Source: Roseicyclus mahoneyensis
Lineage (GTDB): Bacteria > Pseudomonadota > Alphaproteobacteria > Rhodobacterales > Rhodobacteraceae
Direction: 5' to 3'
Length of the DNA: 64,000 nucleotides
Assembly (NCBI RefSeq): GCF_003148775.1
Contig: NZ_QGGW01000010.1
Span: 62,001-126,000, forward strand
The notes under the pieces were generated by a model. It worked only from the letters and a program-made list of their open reading frames with translations. It made no database searches and had not been told where the DNA came from. A program made the translations under genes and the position numbers. Positions 1 to 9,540 of this stretch are shown here, one piece after another (position 1 is the first letter of the stretch; every line of letters starts with the position of its first letter).

Positions 1-679
1 TCAAAAGCGCGTTGCGCCGCGCCTCGCGCAGCGCCTGCAATGCCTGCGCCGCCAGCTTGGCCACCTGTTCCAGAACCCGCAGATCGCCGGCCGAAAACCG
101 CCCGGTCTTCTCGCAGGCCAGCACAAGCGCGCCGGGTGCCTCGCCCGGTACCGTCAGGGGCGCGACCAGTGCCGAGGCAAGATCGCGCAGCGCCTCGGGC
201 CAGACCTCCGCATCGCCTTCGCCTTTCGGGGCGGACAGATCGGCAAGCCTGCGCGCGCGCTCGATCACTGCGGCGGGCAAGGGCAGGACATCGCCCACGA
301 CACCCTTACGGGCAGAGGCGGAGACGATGATCTGCGCGCCTTGGGCCTGCACGAAAAAGCAGTCGCAGACCTCGAAATCACGCCGCAAGACGTCGAGCAG
401 CGCCTGCAGCGCCTCATCCGCGCCGGGCTTGCCGGTCAGGGCCTTGAGCGCCTCGGACAGGATGGAGCGTTCCTTGAGCGCCCAGACCTCGCGCTGGCGG
501 ATCGCTTCCATGTCGGCCAACGCGTCGCGCACGGCCTCGGTCTCGGCCATCAGGCGCTGGTTCATGGCGACAAGTTCGCGGCTCTTGGCCTCCAGCGACG
601 CCTCGGCCGCGAGACGGGCCTGCCGCTCGCGCTCGAGGTCGGACCGGGACACCGGCGTATCGCTGGTCGCGTCACTCAT
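1..679 (-). CDS. GAF-domain protein, probably the N-terminal part of a sensor histidine kinase (partial)
   Basis: The reading frame starts at an ATG at 679 and is still open at the left edge, so only about 226 N-terminal residues are visible. Residues 10-75 are a charged, heptad-like helix (SDLERERQARLAAEASLEAK and onward). Residues about 80-220 look like a GAF domain (EALQALLDVLRRDFEVCDCFF, later LVAPLTVPGEAPGALVLACE). No kinase core is visible. The FIST-domain gene lies just upstream on the same strand. FIST proteins of the NosP type are commonly co-encoded with histidine kinases, so a kinase is the likeliest identity, but this is inference from context. Confidence 0.6.
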   Translation of the reverse strand, partial: MSDATSDTPVSRSDLERERQARLAAEASLEAKSRELVAMNQRLMAETEAVRDALADMEAIRQREVWALKERSILSEALKALTGKPGADEALQALLDVLRRDFEVCDCFFVQAQGAQIIVSASARKGVVGDVLPLPAAVIERARRLADLSAPKGEGDAEVWPEALRDLASALVAPLTVPGEAPGALVLACEKTGRFSAGDLRVLEQVAKLAAQALQALREARRNALL

Positions 680-841
680 GCATCTGATCCATCCCGCACG
701 CCACCCGGCGCCCCGCTCATCGGGCGCGCCATCTTGCGTCGCGCGGCCTGCCCTGTCCAGCAGGGGGCGTGACGCGGGTTGCGATCACGCGCCGCAGGCG
801 GACGGCGTCCGGCCTGCCGCGCTGGATGGCCTGCGCGGCGG

Positions 842-2032
842 TCATGGGTCAGGCTGCGCGATCACGCTGCACGAAATCATCAGGTTGCCATGCTTGGCCT
901 CGTCACCGACCGGAACACCCTGTTCGCCGAAGGTGAAGACCCCAAGCCACGGCACATCGCCCAGTGCGGCCTCAATCCCGGCCGAAACCTCCTCCATACG
1001 GTCGCGCACGGCCAACATGCAGCCGCCGCAATAGACCACCAGCGCGCCCGCGACCGCGCCGCCCGCGCTTTCGCGCGCCTGTGCCGCCACCCGGCCCGCC
1101 CGCGCCACGAGACTGTCGGCCGATCCCTGCATCTGCCAGAGGTGATCGCCTTGGGCGACATCGGCGAACAGGTCGACCGACCCGTCAGGATGGGCGACCG
1201 CCGGATGGGCCAGCAGGTGGAACGGCACGCCCGCCAGATGGCGCGTCACCCGCCCCAGCGGCCAGAGGGTCGAGGCCGCGAGGATCGAACAAGGCTCTTG
1301 CCCGGCCATCGGCACCACCCCCCCCGACCAGTCATGCAGCACCTGCGCGGCGGGGCGGCCGTCGATCTCGATCAGGCGGCGGCCCTCCACGCGGGTGACA
1401 TGGCCCTGCGCGCCCGTGGGGGCATAGCCGCTTTGGTAGACCGAGGCGATGGGCTGGCTGGGAAACAGCACCGACACCACGACCCCATCGCCATGCACGC
1501 CGTCGGGGCCGAACTGCGCCCAACTGCCGCTGATGTCATTGTCGGCTGAACTGCCACCCACGATCAGGGTTTCCGCCCCCACCACCGCGCGCAGGCCCGC
1601 CAGAACCTGTTCCTCACGCCCGGGCGCGACGCTCAGCCAGACCATGTCCGGCATCTCGCCCGAGCGGCCTGCCTGCGCCAGCGCCGCCAGTGCCGCATGG
1701 CGGGCCGCCTCCTCGGCATTTTCCCCCAGATCGGCCGCGCCGGTGCCATAGCTGCCCTCGGCATCCCAGATCGCAAAAGCCCCAAGGCCCGCACCGGCGA
1801 TATCAACCCCGTCCCGTCCCATGACGCCAAGGCAAGACGACCCTCCGTGCAGCGCCCCCGCACCCAGCGACCCGAGCAGCGCGTCGCGCAGCTTTGCCGC
1901 GTGAAGGCCGACGCCGAAATGCACCGCGACGAAATCGGGGCGGCCGCGTCGGGGCAGGTCAAGGCGCGTCACTATTTCAGCCACGCCTTGCGCTACGTGG
2001 CTTTCGCGCGATTGTGCGGTGACAATGTCCAT
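842..2032 (-). CDS. FIST-domain signal-sensing protein (NosP-like)
   Basis: A 396-residue cytosolic protein covering the FIST_N and FIST_C domains. The characteristic YCGGC motif is at residues 334-338, and the C-terminal GVFTFGEQG / H-G-N-L pattern is present. FIST proteins bind small ligands; the NosP subgroup binds haem and senses nitric oxide, passing the signal to a partner kinase. The start ATG at 2032 has a good Shine-Dalgarno sequence (AAGGAG, 8 nt upstream). A 162-bp gap separates it from the GAF protein on the same strand, which fits a sensor/kinase pair. Haem or NO binding cannot be read from the sequence. Confidence 0.8.
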   Translation of the reverse strand: MDIVTAQSRESHVAQGVAEIVTRLDLPRRGRPDFVAVHFGVGLHAAKLRDALLGSLGAGALHGGSSCLGVMGRDGVDIAGAGLGAFAIWDAEGSYGTGAADLGENAEEAARHAALAALAQAGRSGEMPDMVWLSVAPGREEQVLAGLRAVVGAETLIVGGSSADNDISGSWAQFGPDGVHGDGVVVSVLFPSQPIASVYQSGYAPTGAQGHVTRVEGRRLIEIDGRPAAQVLHDWSGGVVPMAGQEPCSILAASTLWPLGRVTRHLAGVPFHLLAHPAVAHPDGSVDLFADVAQGDHLWQMQGSADSLVARAGRVAAQARESAGGAVAGALVVYCGGCMLAVRDRMEEVSAGIEAALGDVPWLGVFTFGEQGVPVGDEAKHGNLMISCSVIAQPDP

Positions 2033-2153
2033 TCGATGCTCCTTTGGAGCGGAAACTACCTCAAGACAGGCAGTACTTCTCGGCGCAAAAGGATAGGCAT
2101 TTGTATCGAAAGTATCATTTTTGACGCGCGAAGGTGTCTGACCCTATGCGCGA

Positions 2154-3578
2154 TCAGGGCGCAGCGGCCCGATGATGAGGCGTCCGGCCCTGATACCGGC
2201 CCACACCCTTATCCGCGCGCAACGCGCCATCGGCCATCACCGTCTTGCCGCGCAGGATCGTGCGCACCGGCCAGCCCGTGACCTGAAACCCTTCATAGGG
2301 AGTGTAATCGGCGCCGTGATGCAGATCGTCTTGCCGGATCGTTCGGGTCTCAGCCGGGTCCCAGAGCACCAGATCGGCATCCGACCCGACCGCGATGGTG
2401 CCTTTCTGCGGGTACAGCCCGTAGAGTTTCGCGTGGTTGGTCGAGGTCAACGCCACGAAACGGTTGAGGTCGATCCGCCCCTTGCTGACCCCTTCGGAGA
2501 ACAGGATCGGCAGGCTCGTTTCCACACCGGGAATGCCGTTGGGGACATAGCGAAAGCTTTTGACGCCTGCGGGGCGCTTCTTGCCCTGCTCATCCTCGAA
2601 CCGGTAGGGGCAATGATCCGAGGAATAGAGGTCGAAAACGCCTGTCATCAGCCCCTCCCAGCAGGCGGCCTGTTGGGCGGTGTCGCGCGGGGGCGGCGAG
2701 CAGACGTATTTCGCCCCGTCGAACCCGGTGCGGTCCATGTCGTCAGCCGTCAACACCAGATACTGCGGACAGGTCTCGCCATAGACCACGCTGCCGCGTG
2801 CGCGGCCTGCGCGGATTTCCTCCATCGCATCGCGGTTGGAGACATGGACCACAACGATGGGGGTTCCGATCACCTCGGCCAGCGCGATCGCGCGGTGCGT
2901 CGCCTCGCGCTCGGCGGGGATGGGTCGCGTGGTGGCGTGGTATTTCGGCGCCGTCTCGCCGCGCGCCTCGGCGCCGTCGCGCAGAAACTCGATCATGTCG
3001 TCGTTCTCGGCATGCACCATCGCCAACGCGCCCGAGGTTTTCGCGGCCTCCAGCGTGCGCAATATGTCCCTGTCGGACAGTTTCATCCCCTCATAGGTCA
3101 TGAACAGCTTGATCGAGGCATAGCCGTCGGCGACCAGCGCGGGCAGGTCTTGGCCCAGCGCCTGCGGGGTCGGGTCGGTCACGATCAGGTGGAAACTGAC
3201 ATCGCAGTAGCAGTTCCCCTCGGCCAGCCCGTGATACCATGTGACCGCCTCGCGCAAGCTCTGGCCCTTGGCCTGCAGGCAAAACGGCAGCACGGTGGTC
3301 AGCCCGCCGAAGATCGCGGCCCGCGTGCCGCTCTCGAAATCATCGGCGATGACCACGCCCGGCTCGCCCGGTTGCGAGATATGGACATGGCTGTCGATGC
3401 CGCCGGGCACCACGATCAGGCCGGTGGCGTCGATCACCTCGGGCGCGTCGTAAAGATCGGGGCCAAGATCCTCGCCGATCATCACGATCCGCCCACCCTT
3501 GATGCCGATGTCAGCGCGGGATGTGTCGCTGGCCGTCACGATGGTGCCGCCGCGGATGATGGTATCGAGCGGGGTCAT
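2154..3578 (-). CDS. Dihydropyrimidinase / hydantoinase-type amidohydrolase
   Basis: A 474-residue cyclic amidohydrolase of the dihydropyrimidinase/allantoinase group, which opens hydantoin or dihydropyrimidine rings. The binuclear metal site is complete: HVH at 64-66, the lysine that becomes carboxylated in SIKLFMTY (K157), H189 in VHAEND, H245 in VVHVSN and D321 in SSDHCPY. Its ATG overlaps the stop of the upstream aminotransferase gene (ATGA), so the two are translationally coupled. The substrate is not defined by sequence; a 5-substituted hydantoin or a related cyclic amide is plausible given the aminotransferase partner and the divergent amino-acid transporter. Confidence 0.88.
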   Translation of the reverse strand: MTPLDTIIRGGTIVTASDTSRADIGIKGGRIVMIGEDLGPDLYDAPEVIDATGLIVVPGGIDSHVHISQPGEPGVVIADDFESGTRAAIFGGLTTVLPFCLQAKGQSLREAVTWYHGLAEGNCYCDVSFHLIVTDPTPQALGQDLPALVADGYASIKLFMTYEGMKLSDRDILRTLEAAKTSGALAMVHAENDDMIEFLRDGAEARGETAPKYHATTRPIPAEREATHRAIALAEVIGTPIVVVHVSNRDAMEEIRAGRARGSVVYGETCPQYLVLTADDMDRTGFDGAKYVCSPPPRDTAQQAACWEGLMTGVFDLYSSDHCPYRFEDEQGKKRPAGVKSFRYVPNGIPGVETSLPILFSEGVSKGRIDLNRFVALTSTNHAKLYGLYPQKGTIAVGSDADLVLWDPAETRTIRQDDLHHGADYTPYEGFQVTGWPVRTILRGKTVMADGALRADKGVGRYQGRTPHHRAAAP

Positions 3579-4825
3579 GCCACCGCCTCCAGCCCCTTGG
3601 TGCGGATCTGTTCCAGCCGGTCGATCAGGCGGTCGATCTCATCCGCCGTGTTGTAATGCACCGCCGAGACGCGGATGACCCCATCGGGGTTTGGCAGGTC
3701 CAGATCCTGCACCAGCCCGCGCGAATAGAAATCGCCAAAGCGGATGCCGATGCCGGCAGGATCGACCGCGCGCACCACCGCCTCGGACGGCTGGCCTTCG
3801 ATCACGAAGGAAATCGTGGGCACCCGGCGGTCAGCCTCGGGTGATGGGTCGCCGATAATCGTCACGTCCTCGCGCGCGGTCAGATAGTCGAGAAGGCGTT
3901 GCGACAGCGCCGCCTCATGATCGGCGATCAGGGCAAAGGCCGCCTCGACCGCCGCGCGGCCCTTGGTGTTGACGCCATGGGCCTGCGCGAGGGCCTCGAG
4001 GTAGTCGATCACGCCGACACATGAATAGGCGGCCTCGTAATTGGCGTTTCCCGGCTCCAGCTTCTGGGGCACCTTTTCGGGGCTGAAAAAACTGTGGTTG
4101 ATGTTGCCCGCCGCAAGCAAATGGTCATACCGACCATAGAGGGCGGCAAAATGCACCCCATAGACCTTGTAGACGGAAAAGGCGTAGAAATCCGCCCCCA
4201 ACGCCTGCACGTCGATGGCCCGGTGCGGCGCATAGGCGACCCCGTCCACACAGATCAGCGCGCCGCCCGCATGGACCACGTCGGCGATGGCGCGCACATC
4301 GTTGATCGTGCCGTAGATGTTGGAGGCATGCGTCACGGCCACCAGCCGGGTGCGCTCCGTCATCAGCGCCTTGAGGTCATCGAGATCGGGCCGGTTCGCG
4401 CCCGGACGCATCTTCCATTCCCGGATCACGATGCCCTTGTCGGCCAGTTTCCGCCACGGGCCGATATTGGCCTCATGGTCGAAATTGGTGACGATCACCT
4501 CGTCGCCCGGTGCCCATCTCTGGACCAGCGCGCGCGCCAGCTGGTCGAAAAGCTGCGTCGTGGTCGCGCCCATCACCACCTCTTCGGGCCGCGCGGCGTT
4601 GAACAAGGTGGCCAGCGCCTGCCGCCCCTCATGGACCATCGCACCCGCACGGACCGAGGCGCCGTAACTGGCGCCAAGCTGCACATTCGCGGTGAAGAGA
4701 TAATCGTTCAGACGGTCCGCGACCTGCCGCGCGACCTGCGACCCGCCGGCATTGTCGAGATAGACCTGCCCCTTGCCCAGCGCCGGAAAATTCTCTTGCA
4801 CAAACGCCGTGTCAAATGTCGCCAT
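3575..4825 (-). CDS. Class V aminotransferase, cysteine-desulfurase-like
   Basis: A 416-residue PLP enzyme of fold type I. D194 (ICVDGVAYAPH) would pair with the pyridine nitrogen, and K220 in the FSVYKVYG motif is the Schiff-base lysine. The family includes SufS/IscS-like desulfurases and kynureninase-like enzymes. The N-terminal text LDNAGGSQV is typical of desulfurase-like paralogues. I chose the ATG at 4825 because it is preceded by GAAGGGAG at proper spacing; an ATG at 4897 would add 24 residues of unlikely composition. It is the first gene of a two-gene operon with the amidohydrolase and is divergent from aapJ. No sulfur-assembly genes are nearby, so a catabolic lyase/desulfurase role is more likely than Fe-S biogenesis. 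Confidence 0.8.
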   Translation of the reverse strand: MATFDTAFVQENFPALGKGQVYLDNAGGSQVARQVADRLNDYLFTANVQLGASYGASVRAGAMVHEGRQALATLFNAARPEEVVMGATTTQLFDQLARALVQRWAPGDEVIVTNFDHEANIGPWRKLADKGIVIREWKMRPGANRPDLDDLKALMTERTRLVAVTHASNIYGTINDVRAIADVVHAGGALICVDGVAYAPHRAIDVQALGADFYAFSVYKVYGVHFAALYGRYDHLLAAGNINHSFFSPEKVPQKLEPGNANYEAAYSCVGVIDYLEALAQAHGVNTKGRAAVEAAFALIADHEAALSQRLLDYLTAREDVTIIGDPSPEADRRVPTISFVIEGQPSEAVVRAVDPAGIGIRFGDFYSRGLVQDLDLPNPDGVIRVSAVHYNTADEIDRLIDRLEQIRTKGLEAVA

Positions 4826-5144
4826 TCGATCGCTCCCTTCATCTCCGGCGTCACGGGGGTGCACGCCCCGCCGCGCCTGTCCGCACATCGTCCCCAAGCC
4901 CTAGCGGACCCGATCTGTCGATCCCAGAGCAAACCGGGGGATTCTCCGTCCGCAAAGCCAGCGGCCTTCTCGAGTTGCTTAATTTTGGTGCAAAGGCGGA
5001 TTACATCGCGTAAGAAATGTTCCCAGCCGAACGGTAGTGACAAATCGCACCGGCTCGGCTTTGTTAAACGAGACGCGTGTCTAGGGTGGAGATCTGACCT
5101 GCGGCGCGGGTTCCATGAAAAAACAACCAATGGGGAAGACCAAT
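4826..5144. promoter_or_regulatory. Divergent intergenic region between the aminotransferase and aapJ
   Basis: This 319-bp gene-free stretch separates two divergent operons and must hold both promoters. The part around 4980-5060 is less GC-rich than its surroundings. I could not identify a convincing -35/-10 pair, operator palindrome or small gene in it. Confidence 0.5.
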
Positions 5145-6164
5145 ATGAGATTTATTGCTATCACCAGCTGCGCGCTGATGCTGGGTGCAGGTGCGCCCGC
5201 CTTCGCACAAGCCACGCTCGCGACCGTGCAGGAACGCGGCATGCTGAACTGCCAGGTCGGTCTGCCGACCCCGGGCTTTTACGCGCTGGCCGATGACGGC
5301 ACCTGGTCGGGCATCGACGTCGACATGTGCCGTGCCGTGTCGGCCGCAATCTTTGGCGATCCGGACATGGTGGAATACCAGTCCGTGACCTCGGCCGTGC
5401 GCTTCACCTCGCTGGCGAACTCCGAAAGCGACATGCTCTCGCGCACCACCACCTGGACCGCCGTGCGCGACACCCAGCTTGGCCTCGATTTCACCGCCGT
5501 GAACTTCTACGACGGTCAGGGTTTCCTCGTGCCCGCGGACAGCGGAATCACCTCGGCGCTGGAACTCGATGGCGCGACGATCTGCGTTCTGACCGGCACC
5601 ACCACCGAACTGAACCTTGCCGACTATTTCCGCGCAAACGGCATGTCCTTCACGCCGGTGACCAACGAGAACGTCAACGTTCTGGTGGAAACCTACCTCG
5701 GCGGCGGCTGCGATGCCTATACCAACGACAAATCCGGTCTGGCCGCACGTCGGTCTGCCTTCCCCGACCCGTCGGCGCATATCATCCTGCCCGAGACCGT
5801 GTCGAAAGAGCCGCTCGGCCCGGTCGTCCGTCAGGGCGATGACGCATGGGCGAACCTCGTGCGCTGGGTCATCTACGGCATGATGAACGCCGAGGAACTG
5901 GGCGTGACCTCCGAGAACGTCGCGGAAATGACCGCTTCTGCCGATCCCAACATCGCCCGCCTGCTGGGCACCGAGGGCAACATCGGCGAAGGTCTGGGCC
6001 TCAGCGCGGATTTCATGGTCAACGTGCTCACGGCCGTCGGCAACTACGGCGAAGTCTACGAGCGTCATATCGGCGTCAACACGCCCATCGGCATTCCGCG
6101 CGACGGCACGCTGAACGCGCTCTGGACCGAAGGCGGCATCATGTATGCCCCCCCGTTCCGCTGA
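5145..6164 (+). CDS. aapJ: General L-amino-acid ABC transporter, periplasmic binding protein
   Basis: A family 3 solute-binding protein of the AapJ type. A Sec signal peptide (MRFIAITSCALMLGAG then APAFAQA) precedes the mature start at about residue 23. Conserved binding-protein text follows (GFYALADDGTWSGIDVDMCRA, LSRTTTWTAVRD, FYDGQGFLV). Of three in-frame ATGs (5115, 5130, 5145) I chose 5145, because GGGGAAG lies 8 nt upstream and it gives a clean signal peptide. It is the first gene of aapJQMP and is followed by a strong hairpin that probably keeps its transcript in excess over the permease genes. Confidence 0.92.
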   Translation: MRFIAITSCALMLGAGAPAFAQATLATVQERGMLNCQVGLPTPGFYALADDGTWSGIDVDMCRAVSAAIFGDPDMVEYQSVTSAVRFTSLANSESDMLSRTTTWTAVRDTQLGLDFTAVNFYDGQGFLVPADSGITSALELDGATICVLTGTTTELNLADYFRANGMSFTPVTNENVNVLVETYLGGGCDAYTNDKSGLAARRSAFPDPSAHIILPETVSKEPLGPVVRQGDDAWANLVRWVIYGMMNAEELGVTSENVAEMTASADPNIARLLGTEGNIGEGLGLSADFMVNVLTAVGNYGEVYERHIGVNTPIGIPRDGTLNALWTEGGIMYAPPFR

Positions 6165-6189
6165 TCGTCGCCTGACCTTCTGACCCTAC

Positions 6190-6222
6190 GATACGTGCCC
6201 GCCCCTCGCGCGGGCACGTATC
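6190..6222 (+). terminator. Hairpin between aapJ and aapQ (attenuator or processing stem)
   Basis: A perfect 13-bp stem (GATACGTGCCCGC / GCGGGCACGTATC) with a 7-nt loop starts 26 nt after the aapJ stop. There is no T-run, so it is more likely an mRNA-stabilising or partial-termination stem than a full terminator. This is the usual device for making more binding protein than membrane subunits. Confidence 0.75.
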
Positions 6223-6259
6223 CCCCTTGACCGGCACCTAGAGCAGGCGGAGCACGGCC

Positions 6260-7465
6260 ATGGCCATAACCGACAGTCGTTCCTCGACATCCCCCCCCGA
6301 AAGATCAGGACTGGCAAAGGCGTTCTTCGACGCCCGCATCCGGTCGATCGTATTTCAGATCCTGACGCTGGCGGGCGTGATCGGATTTTTCTGGTGGCTC
6401 GTGGACAACACGATCACCAACCTCGCCGCGCGCAGCCTGTCTGCGGGCTTTGGCTTTCTCGACGTTTCGGCGGGCTTCGGCATCGGCTTCACGCTGATCT
6501 CCTACACCGAGGGCGACACCTACCTGCGCGTCTTTGCGGTCGGCATTCTCAACACGCTTCTGGTCGCGGTCGTCTCGATCGTCTTTGCGACGATCCTCGG
6601 ACTTCTGGTGGGCCTTGCCCGCCTGTCGACAAACTGGATCATCTCGGGCGTCGCGCGCGCCTATGTCGAGTTGCTGCGCAACACTCCCCTGCTGTTGCAG
6701 ATCATCGCGTGGTATTTTGGCGTGTTCAATCTGCTGCCCCGCCCGCGCGACAGCGTGGTGCTGGTGGAAGGGTTCATGCTGAACAACCGCGGGTTCTACA
6801 TGCCCGGACCGGTGCCGCAAGACGGGTGGGGCCTTGTCGTCGCCGCCTTCGTGCTGGCCCTGATCGGTGCCATCACGCTTTACAAATACGAAGAGGCGCG
6901 GCGCGACCGGACCGGGAAATCCTTTCCCGCCATATCCTCGGGGATCGCCATGGTGATCTTGGTGCCGATGGTGGTGTTTCTCGCCACGGGCAGCCCGATG
7001 GAGTGGACGATGCCCGTCCTTCAAGGCTTCAACCTTGTCGGCGGTATCTCGGTGCCCCCAAGTTTCTGCGCGCTGATCGTGGCGCTGTCGGCCTACACCT
7101 CGTGCTTCATCGCCGAAATCGTGCGCTCGGGCATCCAGTCCGTGGGCAAGGGCCAGCTTGAAGCCGCAGGCGCGCTGAACCTGCCCGCCAACTGGACGCT
7201 GCGCCGCGTGGTGCTGCCGCAGGCGATGCGCGTCATCATTCCGCCGCTGATCTCGCAATACCTCAACGTCACCAAGAACTCCTCGCTCGCCATCGCCATC
7301 GGTTTCCCCGATCTGGTCAGCGTCTGGATGAACACCTCGCTCAACCAGTCGGGCCGGGCGATCCCGATCGTGGCGATGACCATGGCGTTCTACTGCATCG
7401 TCAGCCTGTCGGTGTCGCTGGTGATGAACCGCTACAACCGCAGCGTCCAGTTGAAGGAGCGCTGA
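6260..7465 (+). CDS. aapQ: General L-amino-acid ABC transporter permease
   Basis: A 401-residue HisMQ-type inner-membrane permease. Its C-terminal half carries the EAA-loop signature (GQLEAAGALNLPANWTLRRVVLPQAMRVIIPPL), the coupling helix that contacts the ATPase. Like AapQ, it has a long insert between the first conserved helices (residues 170-250) compared with 220-residue histidine permeases. Four bases separate it from aapM. Confidence 0.92.
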   Translation: MAITDSRSSTSPPERSGLAKAFFDARIRSIVFQILTLAGVIGFFWWLVDNTITNLAARSLSAGFGFLDVSAGFGIGFTLISYTEGDTYLRVFAVGILNTLLVAVVSIVFATILGLLVGLARLSTNWIISGVARAYVELLRNTPLLLQIIAWYFGVFNLLPRPRDSVVLVEGFMLNNRGFYMPGPVPQDGWGLVVAAFVLALIGAITLYKYEEARRDRTGKSFPAISSGIAMVILVPMVVFLATGSPMEWTMPVLQGFNLVGGISVPPSFCALIVALSAYTSCFIAEIVRSGIQSVGKGQLEAAGALNLPANWTLRRVVLPQAMRVIIPPLISQYLNVTKNSSLAIAIGFPDLVSVWMNTSLNQSGRAIPIVAMTMAFYCIVSLSVSLVMNRYNRSVQLKER

Positions 7466-7468
7466 GCC

Positions 7469-8794
7469 ATGACCATCGTGTTCCAGCCCAAACCAAGCCG
7501 CCCCGCCCCCTCGAACGTGGTCGGGCCTGCCGCATGGCTGCGCCAGAACCTGTTCAAGGACATTCCCAACACCTTGATGACCATCCTTGGCCTCTACATC
7601 GCCGTGACGGTGGTGGGCTGGGTGCTGAACTGGGCGGTATTCAACGCGGTCTGGGATGCCGATAACCGCCGCGAATGTCTCGACATGGTGGGACGGTCCG
7701 GCGCGTGCTGGCCCGGTGTGGCCAAATGGCTGCCCAACATGATCTACGGGCTTTACCCAAAGGATCAGGTCTGGCGCATCAACCTCGGGTTTCTGGCGCT
7801 GATCGTGTGGATGATCCCCCTGTGGATGGGTGGCGTGAAATCCAAGGTCGCCATCGGCCTGAGTGCGGTGCTGCTCTACCCGTTTCTGGCCAGCTATTTC
7901 TTTCTCGGCGGCAGCAAAGGCGTGGTCTGGAGCGCGCTGATCGCACTTGGCCTGTCGGGCTTTGTCTGGGTCTGGGCGACGGCGATCTGCGAACGGGTCA
8001 CCGGGTTGAGCGTGGGCGAATGGATCGGCCGCCGTTTCGCGGGCGCAACCGAAGACGTGAAGCAAAAGCGCGTGCGCCAGATCGCTGCGCTGCTCCTGTT
8101 CCTTGTGTGCTACGGCGTCGTCTCGCAATGGTCCCTGCCCGGAGTGCGCACGCAGCTTTGGGGCGGATTGTTCCTGACCCTCGTGATCTCGGGCATCGGC
8201 ATCACCTTCTCGTTGCCCGCTGGCATCTTGCTGGCGCTGGGGCGACGCTCGAACATGCCGGTCATCTCGCTGTTGTCGACGCTGTTCATCGAACTGTTCC
8301 GCTCGGTGCCGCTGATCACGATCTTGTTCATGTTCAACACGATGCTGCCGCTGTTCTTGCCCGAGGGCACATCGGTCAACCAGCTTGTTCGGGCCATCGT
8401 GGCCGTGTGTCTGTTCGCCGCCGCCTATATGGCCGAGGTGATCCGGGGGGGCCTGCAGGCGATCCCGAAAGGGCAATACGAGGCCGCAGCGTCGCTGGGC
8501 CTTGGCTATTGGCAGACCACCACGCAGGTGATCATGCCGCAGGCGCTCAAGATCATGATCCCGACCATCGTCGGCAATTTCATCGGCCTGTTCAAGGACA
8601 CGACTCTGGTCTCGATAATCGGCCTGTTCGACCTGATGAACATGGCCCGTGCCGTGGGCGAAGACAGCGACTGGCTGGGCCTGTTCATCGAGCCCTTCTT
8701 CGTCGTCTCGCTGATCTACTTCGTCTTCTGTTTTGCGATGTCGTCCTATTCCATTGGGCTTGAACGAAAACTGTCTGCGGGGCGTGACCGATGA
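7469..8794 (+). CDS. aapM: General L-amino-acid ABC transporter permease
   Basis: A 441-residue partner permease of AapQ with multiple hydrophobic segments. The EAA loop is [33 protein letters not shown] near residue 335. The cysteines and charged residues between 65 and 85 fit the large periplasmic insert of AapM. Its last codons overlap the ATG of the ATPase gene by four bases. Confidence 0.92.
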   Translation: MTIVFQPKPSRPAPSNVVGPAAWLRQNLFKDIPNTLMTILGLYIAVTVVGWVLNWAVFNAVWDADNRRECLDMVGRSGACWPGVAKWLPNMIYGLYPKDQVWRINLGFLALIVWMIPLWMGGVKSKVAIGLSAVLLYPFLASYFFLGGSKGVVWSALIALGLSGFVWVWATAICERVTGLSVGEWIGRRFAGATEDVKQKRVRQIAALLLFLVCYGVVSQWSLPGVRTQLWGGLFLTLVISGIGITFSLPAGILLALGRRSNMPVISLLSTLFIELFRSVPLITILFMFNTMLPLFLPEGTSVNQLVRAIVAVCLFAAAYMAEVIRGGLQAIPKGQYEAAASLGLGYWQTTTQVIMPQALKIMIPTIVGNFIGLFKDTTLVSIIGLFDLMNMARAVGEDSDWLGLFIEPFFVVSLIYFVFCFAMSSYSIGLERKLSAGRDR

Positions 8795-9540
8795 GCCGGA
8801 TCGAGGGTGCGAAAAAGGTGATCGAGATCACCAAGCTGAACAAATGGTTCGGTCCGTTCCACGTGCTCAAGGACGTCAGCCTGACAGTGCGCGACCGCGA
8901 AATCTACGTGGTCTGCGGCCCCTCAGGATCGGGGAAATCGACCCTGATCCGCTGCATCAACCAGCTTGAACACCATCAGGAGGGCGACATCGTCGTCGAT
9001 GGCGTGGAGGTGGAAAAGAAGGGCAAGAACCAAGCCCTGATCCGCCGTAACATCGGCATGGTGTTCCAGAGCTTCAACCTGTTTCCACACCTCACGGTGC
9101 TGGAAAACTGCACGCTCACCCCGACACTGGGCCTGCAAACCCCCCGCAAGGAGGCGGAGGAGACCGCGATGCGCCACCTCGAACGGGTGGGCATCGCCGA
9201 TCAGGCCAGGAAATACCCGCTGCAACTGTCCGGCGGCCAGCAGCAGCGCGTGGCCATCGCGCGGTCGCTGTGCACAAAGCCCAAGATCATGCTCTTCGAC
9301 GAGCCAACCTCGGCGCTTGACCCCGAGATGATCAAGGAAGTGCTCGACGTCATGGTCGAACTGGCCGAGGACGGGATGACGATGATCTGCGTCACCCACG
9401 AGATGGGCTTTGCCCGTCAGGTCGCCGACAAGGTCGTGTTCATGGACGGCGGCGAGATCGTGGAATCCGACACTCCCGAGGCCTTTTTCGCCAACCCGCG
9501 CTATGACCGGACGCAGGCCTTCTTGTCGCATATCCTCTAG
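8791..9540 (+). CDS. aapP: General L-amino-acid ABC transporter ATP-binding subunit
   Basis: A 249-residue cytoplasmic ATPase of the GlnQ/HisP group. Walker A is GPSGSGKST (43-51), the Q-loop region is [15 protein letters not shown], the signature is [13 protein letters not shown] and Walker B is [12 protein letters not shown]. It completes aapJQMP. Its stop overlaps by 4 bp the end of the convergent gene on the other strand, so no separate terminator fits between them. Confidence 0.95.
   Translation: MSRIEGAKKVIEITKLNKWFGPFHVLKDVSLTVRDREIYVVCGPSGSGKSTLIRCINQLEHHQEGDIVVDGVEVEKKGKNQALIRRNIGMVFQSFNLFPHLTVLENCTLTPTLGLQTPRKEAEETAMRHLERVGIADQARKYPLQLSGGQQQRVAIARSLCTKPKIMLFDEPTSALDPEMIKEVLDVMVELAEDGMTMICVTHEMGFARQVADKVVFMDGGEIVESDTPEAFFANPRYDRTQAFLSHIL

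Noticed and set aside
6305-8476. A 723-codon minus-strand frame opposite aapQ/aapM.
   Set aside because: Composition (Asp/His/Arg/Gln repeats) is the usual antisense pattern of membrane-protein genes; no motif or ribosome site.
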